Positions 12,641 through 23,876 of a DNA stretch of 64,000 bases are shown here, in pieces. The stretch's first letter is position 1. Each line of letters begins with the position of its first letter. Made by a program: the position numbers and the translations under genes. The DNA comes from Blastocystis hominis. Lineage: Eukaryota > Sar > Bigyra > Opalinata > Blastocystidae. The notes under the pieces were generated by a model. It was not told the DNA's origin, made no database searches, and worked only from the letters and a program-made list of their open reading frames with translations. The DNA is taken from assembly GCF_000151665.1 (NCBI RefSeq), contig NW_013171815.1, positions 1,439,153 to 1,503,152 of the forward strand, read 5' to 3'.

Positions 12641-14923
12641 ATGGAAAGTATCGAAATGAACAAGAAATATGTAATGTGTAGTGAAGTCTATCTTGGATCG
12701 TATTTGAACATTGAAACCGGCGAGCTGGCATGGAAGTATCTCGATGAAAAGGAAGATGTTTTGCAATCCGTGATGGGCATGTCTCAAATGTCCTCTATGC
12801 TGAAAGATAAAAGGCGAAATGAAGCATACAACAGTGCAATATCTGGTTTTTTAGTTGTTGTTCGATTTGACCCCAGAGTGCATTCGTGATTTCATTCAGC
12901 AGCACGGTCGGAAGCCCTACGTTCTCGATATTGGCTGTGGAACGGGCCTTCTTTCTCTCCAGGCAGCCCGTGCAGGAGCAGAAAAGGTATTTGGGTGCGA
13001 AATGTTCCGCAGTTGGGCAGAGATCGCTGCGAAGAACGTGATCGAAAACGGGTTCGAAAACGTGATCACCATCTTCAACAAGCACAGTTCCGCGCTTACC
13101 GTCGAAGGTTACCCTCCCTTCCGCGCATGATCACTAGAGCTGGGTCAGCGCTGCGATATTCTCGTGAGCGAAATCTTAGACACGGTCCTGCTCGGAGAAG
13201 GCGTGCTAAAAGCCGTCCGCGATGCGAAGGTACATGCAATGTCTGCATGGCACCTAGAAACGTCTTCTGGTCCCCAACGCGCTCATCATCCCCGAAAAAG
13301 CCGACGTCTATGTGGAGCTAGTCCGCTCCCCTCTGTACGCGCTGACCACAGTGCAGGACGCGCTGAATCGTCGCGAAAAGCTGGTTCCCGACGCTGCTCC
13401 TCGCTGTCGAGCCAGCCAATTATTCCCCGTTTCCCCTTTTCGTGCGTGTTCCCTAGATCCACGCCGACCACTGCGCGATCGAGTCGTGCTCTGCGCGCAC
13501 TCTCCTCACCACGGTGGATCTGACCGACGCCTCCAATCAGCGCCTGCTCACCTGCGCGATTCCCGTTCGCTCGGCCCCCAACGGCCTTCTCTTCGGCTGG
13601 GATCTCTCCCTCTACCGCGGCCGCCAGCACTACTCCACGCTCGACGTCGCGCCCAGCGACTGGGAGGACCACTGGCTGCAGGCCTTCTGCCCGCTCTACG
13701 ACCTCGAGGCCGCCGAGCGGACGGTGTTCCTCGTCGCTCTGCTGCGCGACACCAACTGGAGGTTCGACGCCTGCGCGCGGGAGACAGGCAAATAACGCGC
13801 AGTCGCTCTCACTCGCAGATCTCACGCGCGTCAAGTCGCGAATGATGAAGGAGCACGCTTGTTGGCCCTCCTCGTTGCCTCTCGCGTAGGCGTCTGCGGC
13901 TTTCACTGGCTGATGAACGTCGGACACATGGGTCTGTACAACGACGCTGCGCGCAATCAGCGAATCGAAAAACGGATCGACCGCTTGCTTCGAACCCGCG
14001 ACTTCGCCCCCATCGTCGACATCGGCGACGACAGTTTCCTCGCCACGCTCTGCGCCATGAAACTCCAGGACGCATCGGAAACGCCCGTGTATTCGTTCGA
14101 ACCGCGGGAATTGTCGCGATTGCGCTGGCAGGCGATTAGCGAATCGAACGGCGTTTCGCTGGCGATAATCGCGGGACATCCGAGTAATCCGCAGGTGGCG
14201 GAGGTGTTCGGGAAGGAGGGAATTCGCAGCGTGGTGTGGAACTGCCACAACTACCAGATGGAAGATCATTGCGTGATGGAGGCTCTGAGTTATTGGTGCA
14301 TGGTGAACAGCATGCGAGGTATTGCAGGAGAGAGAGCTGAAGGGTGTAGCGGCGCTGGCTTCGTCGGTTCGGTTGACGCCGAGCTTCGTGAATGTGATGG
14401 CGATGGTGGTGGAAATGGGGGTACGGAATGGAAGGGATGATGAAATAGCCTCTTTTTTCGTCGTTTGGGGAGGTAAGCGAAGTGAACGGGTTTGTGCACT
14501 CCGCGTTTAATGAGGCAGTGAAGCATTGGGATCGCTCCTTGTATCCGTTCCCTCTGGCAATGTAGAAATTGAGGAATAGCGTTATGTAGGTACGATTTCA
14601 AGCCGTTGACGGAGCCGCAAGCCATTCTGTCGATCGATTTTAGACAGCCCCTGTTTTCGGTGGAAATTCCCTCTGAATTGGTCGTGAAGGAGGACGGAAG
14701 TGCTAACTGTCTGGTGATCTGGTGCGAATATTACTTGGGAGAAGTCGATTCTTTTGAGGATGTTCCGGAGAACTGGCTTACGCCTTACGAAAATGGAAAA
14801 TTCGTTTTCTATAAGAAGCAGCTTGTAAAGTTCAAGAAGAATCCCTCTCTTGTGAAGAAGGGGGAACTCATGCAGGTAATAGCAACACTGGATAACACAC
14901 TGAAGTTTTCCGTCGAGTTTTAG
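12641..14923 (+). CDS. PRMT7: PRMT7-type protein arginine methyltransferase (two catalytic modules)
   Basis: Transfers methyl groups from S-adenosylmethionine to arginine side chains. The first module has SSMLKDKRRNEAY, then motif I VLDIGCGTGLLSLQA, post-I FGCEMF, and a double-E-like loop SEILDTVLLGEG. The second, degenerate module runs from GFHWLMNVGHMGLYN through IVDIGDDSF, as in PRMT7, which is a tandem of two methyltransferase folds. The C-terminal beta-barrel end (LTPYENGKFVFYKKQ) also fits. About nine introns of 28-31 nt. One, 13788-13818, has a GC donor (GCAAAT...CGCAG, 31 nt) and is required to keep the frame. Stop TAG at 14921-14923. The start at 12641 gives an N-terminus (MCSEVYLGSYLNIETGELAW) like the family's. 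Confidence 0.85.
13788..13818 (+). other. GC-AG intron of 31 nt in the PRMT7-type gene
   Basis: Donor GCAAAT, acceptor CGCAG, length typical of the window. Retaining it hits TAA at once; removing it joins ...ARET to DLTRVKSRMM in the right phase and continues into the second methyltransferase module. Confidence 0.7.
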
Positions 14924-15335
14924 TCAGATCCTGTGTGTTTTCTTGTTGGTAATGCTGTTTCCTTAAAACAGGTTGATTTTTGTTTGCTAGTGTTTCACCC
15001 ACGCTTATTTCGATAATCAAAAGATTCATTTGCTTCCTCGTAGCTTCATTCGATTGTGTGCTTTGTTGTTCAATTGGTTCTTTTTCTGTGGTTTCTTATT
15101 GCCGTTTATTCTCCCCATTATAATCATCCAATGGTGTTTGACCTCGATCATCTAAACAAATCATGTTAACGCCAGTGATTTCTGGATGTCTCTGTAACCC
15201 ATTGGACTAACTACCTGACATGATCCTATATTTGATCATTGATAACTAGTATATAGGGTAATTATGACAAATATGGGCTCTATTGGTCAAGTTTATTATA
15301 ATAAAAAATACTCAGCCGTAAATAATCGGGATCTT
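14924..15335. other. Intergenic region, AT-rich
   Basis: Contains TGTGTGTTTTCTTGTTGG just after the PRMT7 stop, a plausible 3' signal, then AT-rich sequence without an exon-like reading frame. The downstream end should hold the promoter of the AP2-homeodomain gene. Confidence 0.5.
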
Positions 15336-17258
15336 ATGACAAGGTGAGCATTTTTTTATGGTTTTCTATGAGTGATACTGTCTCTACTAAAGAGTCAATA
15401 CCCTCCAAGACAGTAGACACATCGGAGGAACCGTCTTCGGAACCTCTTAATCTTCGAACTACAGAATCGCTAGCCCCTGAAGGTTGTGCAGATGACTTCA
15501 ACGCACAAAGTAGGTGCATTATTTTCGTTTGTTTCTTGCTCTAACTTTCTCTGTAGGTGGCACTGGACCCTCGTCAAATCATGTAACTAATGTAGTTTTA
15601 TTGAGTCTATTGTCATGGCTAGAGTGAGGAGGCGTGTCCTCCCATTTCTGTAGAACTTAATTTATCTGCTGGTGCGAACAATTCTACAACGGATAGAGAA
15701 GGTATTACAGACGAAGAAGCGGTTAATACGCTGATGTCGTTACGAAAGCCAACTCCCTCTGGACTTGTTCGCCATATCCTTCTGAATCGGAGGAATATTT
15801 GTAATTGTCAAAAGAGGAAGGGTAAATGTTGTTGTAAACGATATAGGGGTATTTATGAACGTGGAGGTAGTGGCAGCGGCTCTTCCACTTAACCGTAGGT
15901 CGTTGGAATGCTCAAATCCAGTTTGAAGGGAAAAAGAAGCATTTAGGCACTTTTAAAACTCAAATCGAAGCAGCTCTGAAGTATGATGAAGCCGCCAAGC
16001 AGATTTATGGGAGTGCCGCGAAACTCAATTTCCAGACCAAATTAATACCCAAAAATCTACTTTCATCCAATCCTTTGCCATCTGAAAGTGGCGACGACAA
16101 AGAGGTGGCCTCTCTTTTATTATCTCTTCGATCTGTCGAGCCCCCACTTTCCGTGAAACCTGAACACCCTTATGAATCGCGTTCTCGTCCTTCTCTGCCT
16201 TCTGTTCCTTCAAACCTCCTTCCACACCCTTCTTCGATTCCTCCTTCCACACCCGTTCCACCGCTCTCTTCGATTCCTCCCATCTCATCAGGATTTCCCA
16301 TTCCACCCATCGTCCCCGTGGTTTCTTCCGCCCTCCTCGCTCCGCTCCCTGTATCCACGTCTCCACTCCCCGCCTCGATTCCCAATGACGCGTCCTCTGC
16401 TCCCATTTCGTCCTGCCCTTGTGCTTGCTCTCCTCCTCCTCCTCCTCCTTCTTCTTCTTCTTCGACCTTCCCTGTCAAGCCGTTCTTCGATCCAGCCAGC
16501 CGCAAAGCGACGAAAGGCGGAAAGGACGATGCCGATTCTTCACATTGCGAAAACGCAGAATTGCCAGCATCTGCAGGGCTGTCCGGCCGTTTGTTGCCTG
16601 GAGTTTCTCCCGTTTGCCCCAGCGCGTATATTCCGAACGTTCCTGTGATGAATACGGCGCTCCCCACAATGATGTATCCGTTTTCGTGCACGTTTCCTGT
16701 GGGAATGAGCGAGGGGCGTGAGGCTTAGGACAATTCGGTGCATGTTTGCTTTGTCACTCCGGAAGATTACTTCCAGCTCGTCAAGATGACGGGGGAGCCG
16801 AACGCTTCGGATTCAAAGGACGACACAGCGGACGAATACGAGGAAAGCGAGTCTGGATGCGGACGATTTTCGAACTTTCGGAAGACGCGTCGGATGTCGC
16901 TGAAGCGTCCGAATCATTCGAAATACGCGAAGACGCTCCTGCTGAAGTGGCTGACAAGTCCGAGTCACTTTTTCAATCCGTATCCTTGTGCAACTACCAA
17001 GCAGGCGTTGGCGAAAGAAACGAATCTACGGGAGGAACAAATCGCGAATTGGTTTGTGAACACAAGGAAGCGGTTTTTGACTCCGATCATGAGCGACTTG
17101 CACCAGAAGTTTGGGAGCAAGAAGATCGAAGTCATCCTCACGAAGCCGCAGTTGTACGCCGTTTTAAAAGATCTCCTCTCGGACAAGGTGAACCGAGGCT
17201 ACACCCCCTGGTTGACAGCGTTTTTGTCGGATCCTTGCTTTTGCTGGCTAGATGAATG
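15336..17258 (+). CDS. AP2-domain plus TALE-homeodomain transcription factor (fusion)
   Basis: Predicted DNA-binding protein with two unrelated domains. After a Ser/Thr-rich N-terminus and a Cys/Lys-rich stretch (NICNCQKRKGKCCCKR), the AP2 domain reads YRGIYERGGRWNAQI (across a 32-nt intron), HLGTFKTQIEAALKYDEAA, AAKLNF. A long Pro/Ser-rich linker follows. A 30-nt intron (16699-16728) then leads into a homeodomain of the TALE/KN kind: FNPYPCATTKQALAKETNL and IANWFVNTRKRF, with the WFVNxR recognition-helix core. The first exon may be just ATGACAAG at 15336 before a 29-nt intron; otherwise start is 15368. The stop is probably made by polyadenylation: frame reaches GAATG at 17258, three bases before TGTTTGAG; a genomic TGA follows at 17266-17268. 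Confidence 0.8.
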
Positions 17259-17283
17259 TCCTGTTTGAGCAACAAACAACCCA
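17257..17283. terminator. Head-to-head 3'-end signals for two convergent genes
   Basis: Plus strand has TG, three bases, then TGTTTGAG at 17262-17269. The minus strand has TG (17283-17282), three bases, then TGTTTGTT at 17278-17271. One base separates the two octamers. Each would place a poly(A)-made UGA stop for its own gene, so transcripts overlap antisense by about 15-30 bases. Confidence 0.7.
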
Positions 17284-19437
17284 AAGATCAAAACTTTCAC
17301 TATGGAACGAGAAGTCCCGATTCTGCTCAAAGAGCACCATCCGCAAGTCCTGCTTCAGCGATTCCGGGCCGCTAAAGAACACGTTCAGCGGCTGGTACGG
17401 GATTCCTTGCAGGATGTTCCGAATATTCGGCCGTCCTGTCGAGAATCGAAGAGGAACGCGCCGCAGCATCGCGATCGACTCCGTTTCCAAGTCTCCCATC
17501 TCGGGATTGCCCGGTCTCGCTCGCTGCGGCGGCAATTCGCAGGCGTCGGCTTCTTCGGGGAGTTCCGCGCGGATTTCGGGCTGATTGCGGAAGGTGCAGA
17601 AGAGATGGAGCGAGCAGAGCGGGGATTGCTGGCACCGCGCGAGCACGATGCGCATCGCCATCAAATGCTCCACCTCGCGGACCACGCAGATCACCGTGAT
17701 TTGCACACGCCGCTCGCCTTCTTCCGTTCGCTCCAGCGAGTGCAGCAAGTCCAGAATGTACGAGGAAACCGCCGCAAACCCGACGCCTCCGCTCACAAAC
17801 AGCACGTTCTGCCCGTACGTCTTCAGCACCCGATCGAAATACTGCGCTCCCGAGACCGGATTCGCCTCCTTCAGCAGGTTGAGCGTGGAGAACGCCATCG
17901 GAATGCCCTGATCCGCCACGGCTCGGTTGTGTTCCGTGCAGAACGGACCTTCAATGAACACGTTCCACTCCTTCCCGTGCAAATTCTCCCGCGTGATCAC
18001 GTTCGACTCCCACATTCGGCTCAGCTTCACGTTCCGCAGCGGCGAGCGCGTCCGCGTCCGCACCGGGCTTCGCTCCTCCTCGCGCTGCTGCGATCGCAGC
18101 GAGTTTCGACTCAGCAATCGCGGAACGGACCGACTTCCATGGTGACTTCGCTGATATTCGCCTTCATAGCTTCCTTCATAGCCTCCTTCATAGCTTCCTT
18201 CATAGCCTCCTTCATAGCTTCCTTCATGGCTCTCCACGTCGTCCCGCGAGGGATCGAGCCGTTCTGCGGCGTTCTGCGCGGCTTCGGCGTCCGCGGCGTG
18301 CGCCAATCGAGCGAGCTGGAGCGTCCAGGAGTAGTTTCCGCCGACGACGCCGATGTAGAAGATGAGATGGTTCTGCACGCTGTAGGCGACCGACATCGGA
18401 TGGGCCTCCAGCAGCGAGATGCAGGGAATGTTGAGGTAGACCACGGCGCCGATGAGCCGGCCGATGGGTCTCCGCGGGAGAAAGCGATTGCGAAGGGAAA
18501 CGTCCAGAACGATGAGGTCGTTGTAGACTTCGATTTTCGCGATGCGGGCTTTGCGAGTGATCAGAGAGAAGCCTCGCATGCAGAGATCCGCGATGTACAG
18601 AGTGAGGGGGAGGCGGGCGAAGAGGTGGAACCGCGGGGAATGGAAGAAAAAGACGGCGACGAGAACGGGAGTGAGGAACTTGTGGGGGAAGTAGAAGAGC
18701 TCCCAGAAGCGGCGATGGACGGGAGAGAGCGAGGAGAGAGCGAGGAAGGCGATCACAGGGAGGCTCCAGAGGAGGATTTGAGTGGCTCGGAGGAAGTGGA
18801 GGTGGGATGATGATGATGATGATGATGATGCGGACAGGGAACTGGCGTAGGTGAATATTTTGGTGATGACATGGAAGAAACCGCCATTATCAGGGTCGCA
18901 ATACCAGCGGAGAAAGATGAGAAGGATGTGAAGGAAAGTCTGGGAATCAGCCAAAGAGAGAAAAAGAGACGATGAAGTAGGTGAACGTGCCGATTCGCTT
19001 GTGGAATGTGATTGAAAACGTCTGGGGGTGAGGGGACCGAGAGAAGAAGAGGTACGAAAGGAGATTGCAGAATGTACTGCATGATGGTGTTGCGAGTGCA
19101 GAGAAGCAGCGAGAGAGACCACAACAGATCCAGCCAGAGGCAAACAGTCTTGGAGAGAAACTTGAGAGGCCGGGAAAACAAGGAAACCTGTCTCAAATCG
19201 TAGTGAAAGCAATTGACCAGCCACAGAACATTCAGCAACAGTATACTACAAAAAAAGATCAGCGAGCGGAGACTAGGGGTAATAAAAAGAGTATTGATGG
19301 GCGTACGAAGAGAAAGACTCGAATGGAGAGCGCTTGTCCAGGAGCTTGCCTATGCTTAGCTGATTAACATATCCCATGAATCCGGTAAATAGAAGAAAGC
19401 AATAGAAATAGATTGCTCTCCACATAGTGGCTTTCAT
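17282..19437 (-). CDS. Ferric reductase / NADPH-oxidase-like flavocytochrome
   Basis: Membrane flavocytochrome that would move electrons from NADPH via FAD and haem across a membrane. N-terminus MKATMWRAIYFYCFLLFTGF is the first membrane segment; further segments include RSLIFFCSILLLNVLWLV and LLWSLPVIAFLAL. Candidate haem histidines lie in NRHTFLHILLIF (rejoined by a 47-nt intron) and YFPHKFLTPVLVAVFFFH. The FAD-type motif is HPMSVA (family HPFTxA), and the NADPH-site glycines are VSGGVGFAAVSS. Between them sits an inserted repeat EGSYEGGYEGSYEGGY and an Arg/Ser-rich stretch. An intron of 34 nt (about 19270-19303) precedes segment two. There is no in-frame stop before the TGTTTGTT at 17271-17278; poly(A) after TTTG gives UGA, ending ...SESFDL. 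Whether it makes superoxide or reduces iron cannot be told. Confidence 0.8.
18150..18235 (-). repeat. Coding repeat EGSYEGGY in the flavocytochrome
   Basis: A 12-bp unit with alternating TTCATAGCTTCC and TTCATAGCCTCC on plus encodes Glu-Gly-Ser/Gly-Tyr about seven times, in the loop between the FAD and NADPH regions. Confidence 0.85.
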
Positions 19438-19811
19438 TTTGATGGTTTTATGATCCGTTGAAGAAGAAACGAGTAATCTAAAAAGCGAGTGCTCGGCTAG
19501 GGGTCATCTGAGTAGCGATCCACTACGAGACATATTTCCGATATGTACTAGTGTCACAAACAGGAAAACAGTGATTAACAAGAGATATCCATCTACAGGA
19601 TTAGGATATACGATTAAACAGCGTACTATTGAGATTTGACCAACTATCATACCATTTCACTGGTTGCCATCGAGAAAGCTGGGTATTCATAGTAAGAGGA
19701 GGCTTGCCACCCTTGTTGAGCAGCATCTCCTCTTCTGCCAGTTTGTTTTTTCGCTCCATTTTGAACAAAAGTAAGCAAAGACTGGTTCTCGTTCAGTGAT
19801 TCATGATTATC
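19438..19811. other. Intergenic region upstream of the flavocytochrome gene
   Basis: No convincing exon. An open frame at 19647-19865 minus overlaps the end of the proteasome gene in another frame and is judged a shadow. The proteasome gene's 3' motif (19812-19819) closes this stretch. Confidence 0.5.
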
Positions 19812-19819
19812 AACAAACA
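19812..19819 (-). terminator. TGTTTGTT 3'-end motif of the proteasome alpha3 gene
   Basis: Lies 8 bases past the TAA at 19828-19830 on the minus strand, an exact octamer. Confidence 0.7.
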
Positions 19820-19827
19820 ACTTCATC

Positions 19828-20786
19828 TTATTCAACATCCATTTCCTCATTTCCTGCCTCTTCAATTGCTCTCAACGCATCCCGTACTAAATTATCTCTA
19901 TCTCTCATTATGAACTCCTAATCGCACCTTCTCTCCTTCTCAACACGGATGAAGCGATGTCCTGTAGCATCCGAAACATAGCCGATCTCGATTTCATACG
20001 GCTTCTTTGACTCAGTGTGGGTTTCACAGAGCCTACAGATCACTTTCATCACACATTAAGTAAATACATCTTGGTGACATACGGCAACACCTCATCGACC
20101 GTTTTCTCGATCAAATTGTATTTTTCGATGTCCGCTTTGCAGTTCTGACGACCCTTCCCCACCGCTTCAGCGAAGTGACGCTATGCATTAGAACGGAGGG
20201 AGAGAGCAACGTAATATTGGCCTGTGGGAGTTATCCGATATAAATCATATTTCTTCTCACGATGGTCATAGCCTGCAAAGAGAAGATTAATTCCCAGAGG
20301 ACGAGCGCCTCCGTAACATGTGAATTGATGTACAAATTGGCCCATACGCTCAGCCAGAACACGCGGACTCATCTCTTCACCAAAAGCATCCTTAAACTGG
20401 ACGGTGTGATCTCTTGCCATACCAACGGCATAACGGCCATCTGGCGAGTAGCCACCAATTCCCTACATCATAATCACGCTTCCCAAAGCCAATTACAGCA
20501 CCAATGCTCTGAGAAATTTGATGTATGTGTTTATCAGATCCCTCCATGACAAAGGGAGAATCCAGAGTCTTCTCCGACGCTATTACAACTCCGTCTTTGC
20601 AAATCACTCCCAAGCAAGTTCTACAACTTTACAACTTTTCCGAGTGACTTACGGGGCGTCAGCGACTGCTTTAGAAGCGTACTCTACCTGGAAGATTCTT
20701 CCTTCAGGCGAGAAGATAGTTGTATCCATATCATACTAAGAGCATTAGGTAAATGAAACCAAGTGTCTTACTCCTGATCCGCTCAT
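19828..20786 (-). CDS. PSMA3: 20S proteasome alpha-type subunit 3
   Basis: Structural alpha-ring subunit of the 20S proteasome, non-catalytic. N-terminus MSGSGYDMDTTIFSPEGRIF and FQVEYASKAVADA is the alpha-subunit signature; LGVICKDGVVIASEK, GIGGYSPDGRYAVG and FGEEMSPRVLAERMGQF fit alpha3. The acidic C-terminal helix (RDALRAIEEAGNEEMDVE) is typical of this subunit. Six introns: 35 nt after GSG, 32 nt after VADAP, 34 nt before GIGGYS, 30 nt after GQYY, 35 nt after TKM and a 27-nt one before EFIMRD. All restore the frame. Stop TAA at 19828-19830. The start is 74 bp from the divergent gene at 20860, so the two share a short promoter region. Confidence 0.92.
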
Positions 20787-20859
20787 TTTTGTCGAACAAT
20801 TCCTTGAGAGAAGAAATGAAAGCTGAAAACCCGTTCAGTCGGGAGTTTCACTTCAAAAA

Positions 20860-23631
20860 ATGGGAGGATCTAGGCGTATTCTCGTAATTACCGAAGATCC
20901 AGTATCGTTCGATACAGAGGAAGACGATGGGAGTCAAACCAATGTCTACTCGTATTGCCGGTTACTTTCCTTTTTCTGTGGCATTATCACAAATCAAAAT
21001 AGGGAAAACACATGTAGGTTTTGAAATAACCAACAAATTCTAGCCGATTCCTTGTTTTTTGCTCTCGTGCATCCAAATTCAAGGCAAGTTACGCGCTGGA
21101 TCTCTCCAATGAATATTCAAATATTTGGTTCGCTGAAATCGGAGTGTGAGCAGAGAATGAGTGAGTGTGAGCGTGCCATAAAGAAGCAGCCTATGCCCGT
21201 GAACTACCGGAGTATATATAACGCATTGATAGAATTGAAATCGAGCATCATGAAGACCGATATTCTTGATGTGATTTGGGTTGTCCCGAATATGGAAAAG
21301 ATGCATTCCAGCCAGATGGCGATCCAAGCGGATGCTACCAAAGCAGCCTATCTCTACCAAGCGTTTCATGCGATTGAGCAGAGCAATCCTTCGCTTCAAT
21401 TCACCATTTTAGCGAGTCATTCATGCGAAGAGCTGCTCGTTTGGTCGTCTCTCCTTCATAGCACCATTTACTGGGTGACTCCATCATTCCTCTTTCCGCC
21501 AAATGATGCTTTCGAGTCAAGCGACTTATCAGAAAACAGAACTTCCAATATCGAGGTTCCGTCGATGATGGATAGCTTTATTATCGAAGACTCCGTCGAA
21601 GATTCGATTGAAAAGAAAAAGCAGTCTGAATCCTACTCTAAAAAGCCATTGCTCCCGCTCATTCAATTCTCTGAAGCTTTTGAATTGGATTTACACGAAT
21701 TTGAAATGGTTTGTACGCGATTAATCGCTCAGGGAATTAAGGGAAGATGTCACATCGAATGGTCCGAACAGGACCATCAATTTGTCAATGAGGACGTTTT
21801 CTCTCTTATGTATCCGAGTGAGCCAGTCGTGTCTTTTCGGCATTATGCATGTAATATGGGAATTGTTCAGAGCCAAAGGGATTCATTCATAACTCTCTCA
21901 CCGAATCATCCAATTCAAATCATATCTCAAATCAATCCTATCGAAATGGCGTGTACGCTTCATACTGTCTTGGAGCAAGCTGAATCGATTTCCTTGATTG
22001 CCTCTCATCCACAAAAGAATTTGTTAGTCTCTCATATCCAGAAATTGGAAGAGCACACTACCTTCTTTGGTTGTAGTACTGTTTGTGAGCTTGCAAACCG
22101 ATCGAAGTTAGCGTGTCTTCCTTCGATTTTGGTGTGCAGCGAGTTTTCGCTTTCTTTGTTTGTGAATTATGAAGATCAGCTTTCCACTCCTTCCTCTTTT
22201 TTGAGTTCTGTGATTGCCACAGCTTTAAATCATCCTCTGTACCATATGATTCTTGACTCTGATCTGCCTCTTCTTGATTCTACAAACATAGCAAATGAAC
22301 CAATGAATGAAGATATTGAAAACAAACTAATGAATGAAGATATTGAAAACAAACTCATAAATGAAGATATTGAAAACAAACTAATAAATGAAGACGTACA
22401 AAGCAATCAAGGAATCGAAGATATAGAAAACAAACAAATCAATGAAAATATAGAAAATGATCCAGCCATTGAAAATACGAATATTGATCCTCTCCAATTG
22501 TCTCATTTTTGTTTCCCTTCCAAATAGAGATTCGTTGATTCAGCGACCTTCTTCGCTCCCTCTCCTCTCCCACGACTTCACTTGTTTCTGCCACAAACTT
22601 CCCTCCGGATGGATGGAAGAGCGAATCGTCAAACGCCTCAGCGACTTCGTAGCTTCCTTCCTTCCTTCCTTTCACAAGCAGATCATTCGTCCCGACGATC
22701 TGTGGAAGCAGCGGCTTCTTTCCATCGCCCCCAAGCCAAAACCCAGTCTTTCCCGCCCTCGAAAACCCGCCAAGCCGCAACCTCCGCACGCCTTTCTTCT
22801 CCGAACCGTTCGCTCTCCGCAATCGCCGCTTGACCTCGTTCGCTGCTTTCTTTCAAACGGAGAACCTGCGATGGATCTGCAGCTGTTCGAGTTTCAGCGA
22901 CTACCCATCCCGGAATATCGAAAACGGTCCAGTAATCAGGCGTTTTTCTGGAATTCACGAAATAGAGACGGAGTCGGAGGGAAACTTGTGGTCTGCGTGC
23001 TGTGGCGAAGATTTTTGGTCTGAAGCGGGCGAAGCGGAAGAAGCCAAGATTTCGGCGATGGCTCAAAAAGTGGACCAATTCGCCAGTTTCATCGTGGGAA
23101 CGAATGGAATGACGAAAAACCGGCCGAAAAAAGCAGTTACGCCGCTGGACCAAAATCTCTCCAAGCTCAATAAAGCGCTGATTTCTGTCATTCCACAAAT
23201 CCTGCCTTCTTCGTATCACGGTTCGTCGCTGTACAATCGGTGGGAATGCAGGAAGCAAGGCAGCTAACGTGCAGAGTTTTCGATCTTTCGAATCAGCTGT
23301 GCAAAGCGGTTTTCGAAGTTGTGTACGAGGTGAATCGCGTCGTTTTGCCGCTTTCTGTGATCCGAAAGGAAGTGCAGAAGCAGGTTTCGCATGTGGTTCG
23401 TTCGTTGCTTCCTCTCGAAATGGGGGAACGAAAGGGGAAACAGCTGAAACGGGGGATTTCTGGGTCAGAAGTGTCGTTTTTGGAAGGGTCTCCGTACAGC
23501 CGAAACGACACGATTGCGTCGGATACGAGCGTGTTGGGAACGCCGAGCAGTTTGGGAGCTGTTTTGGGAAGCGAATCGAAGCGATCTCGATTGGTTCTTC
23601 CGAGTTTTCCGAACGAAGATTCTGTCTTTTG
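20860..23631 (+). CDS. Large protein of unknown function
   Basis: Roughly 870 residues predicted, no family recognised. Starts MGGSRRILVITEDPVSFD; introns of 42, 30, 28, 34 and 35 nt join the open stretches. The N-terminal half looks globular (IWVVPNMEKMHSSQM, FTILASHSCEELLVWSSLL). A Met-Asn-Glu-Asp-Ile-Glu-Asn repeat occupies about 22295-22465. The C-terminal half is basic and Pro-rich (KPKPSLSRPRKPAKPQPP), then helical (FEVVYEVNRVVLPLSVIRKE). The frame has no stop before TGTTTGTT at 23635-23642; poly(A) after TTTTG at 23631 creates UGA, ending ...NEDSVF, while the genomic TGA sits inside the octamer. Shares a 74-bp divergent promoter with PSMA3. Confidence 0.7.
22294..22470 (+). repeat. NEDIENKL/INEDIEN coding repeats
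   Basis: About six imperfect 27-bp units (AATGAAGATATTGAAAACAA core) inside the unknown gene at 20860-23631; the first three are near identical, later ones degenerate. Confidence 0.85.
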
Positions 23632-23634
23632 GGT

Positions 23635-23642
23635 TGTTTGTT
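23635..23642 (+). terminator. TGTTTGTT motif creating the stop of the unknown gene
   Basis: Spacing is TG, GGT, TGTTTGTT. The same TG-N3-octamer spacing is seen for ELP3, the flavocytochrome, PTGES2-like and NPRL2 genes. Confidence 0.7.
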
Positions 23643-23698
23643 GAATCAAAGGTGATGATTGTGAGGAGATTGTAGGTTATGGAGAAGTAAAGAAGATA

Positions 23699-23766
23699 GA
23701 ATCGAATCGAATCGAATCGAATCGAATCGAATCGAATCGAATCAAATCAAATCAAATCAAATCAAA
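23699..23766. repeat. Pentanucleotide microsatellite (GAATC then AAATC)
   Basis: About nine AATCG units change abruptly into about five AATCA units. It lies in the short gap between convergent genes (unknown gene and ELP3). Confidence 0.95.
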
Positions 23767-23865
23767 TTGCTTTGACCTCCTTTGTTTTAATTTCCTTTGA
23801 ATTGAATGAATCTAAAGGAAAGATGACAGACGAAAGAACGCAACATCTCGTCCCATTCTGATTTG

Positions 23866-23873
23866 AACAAACA
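23866..23873 (-). terminator. TGTTTGTT motif creating the ELP3 stop
   Basis: Minus strand: AATTG, GAT, TGTTTGTT. Poly(A) after TTG turns TG into TGA directly after ...YMSKMLN, the normal place for ELP3 to end. Confidence 0.75.
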
Positions 23874-23876
23874 ATC

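Noticed and set aside
17302-18810. 500-codon plus-strand frame opposite the flavocytochrome
   Set aside because: Low-complexity Arg/Gly/Glu-rich shadow; the minus strand carries the membrane helices, HPMSVA and GGVG motifs.
23699-23766. Pentanucleotide array considered as a CRISPR-like or origin repeat
   Set aside because: A 5-bp pure tandem with a single internal switch is an ordinary microsatellite; no spacers.
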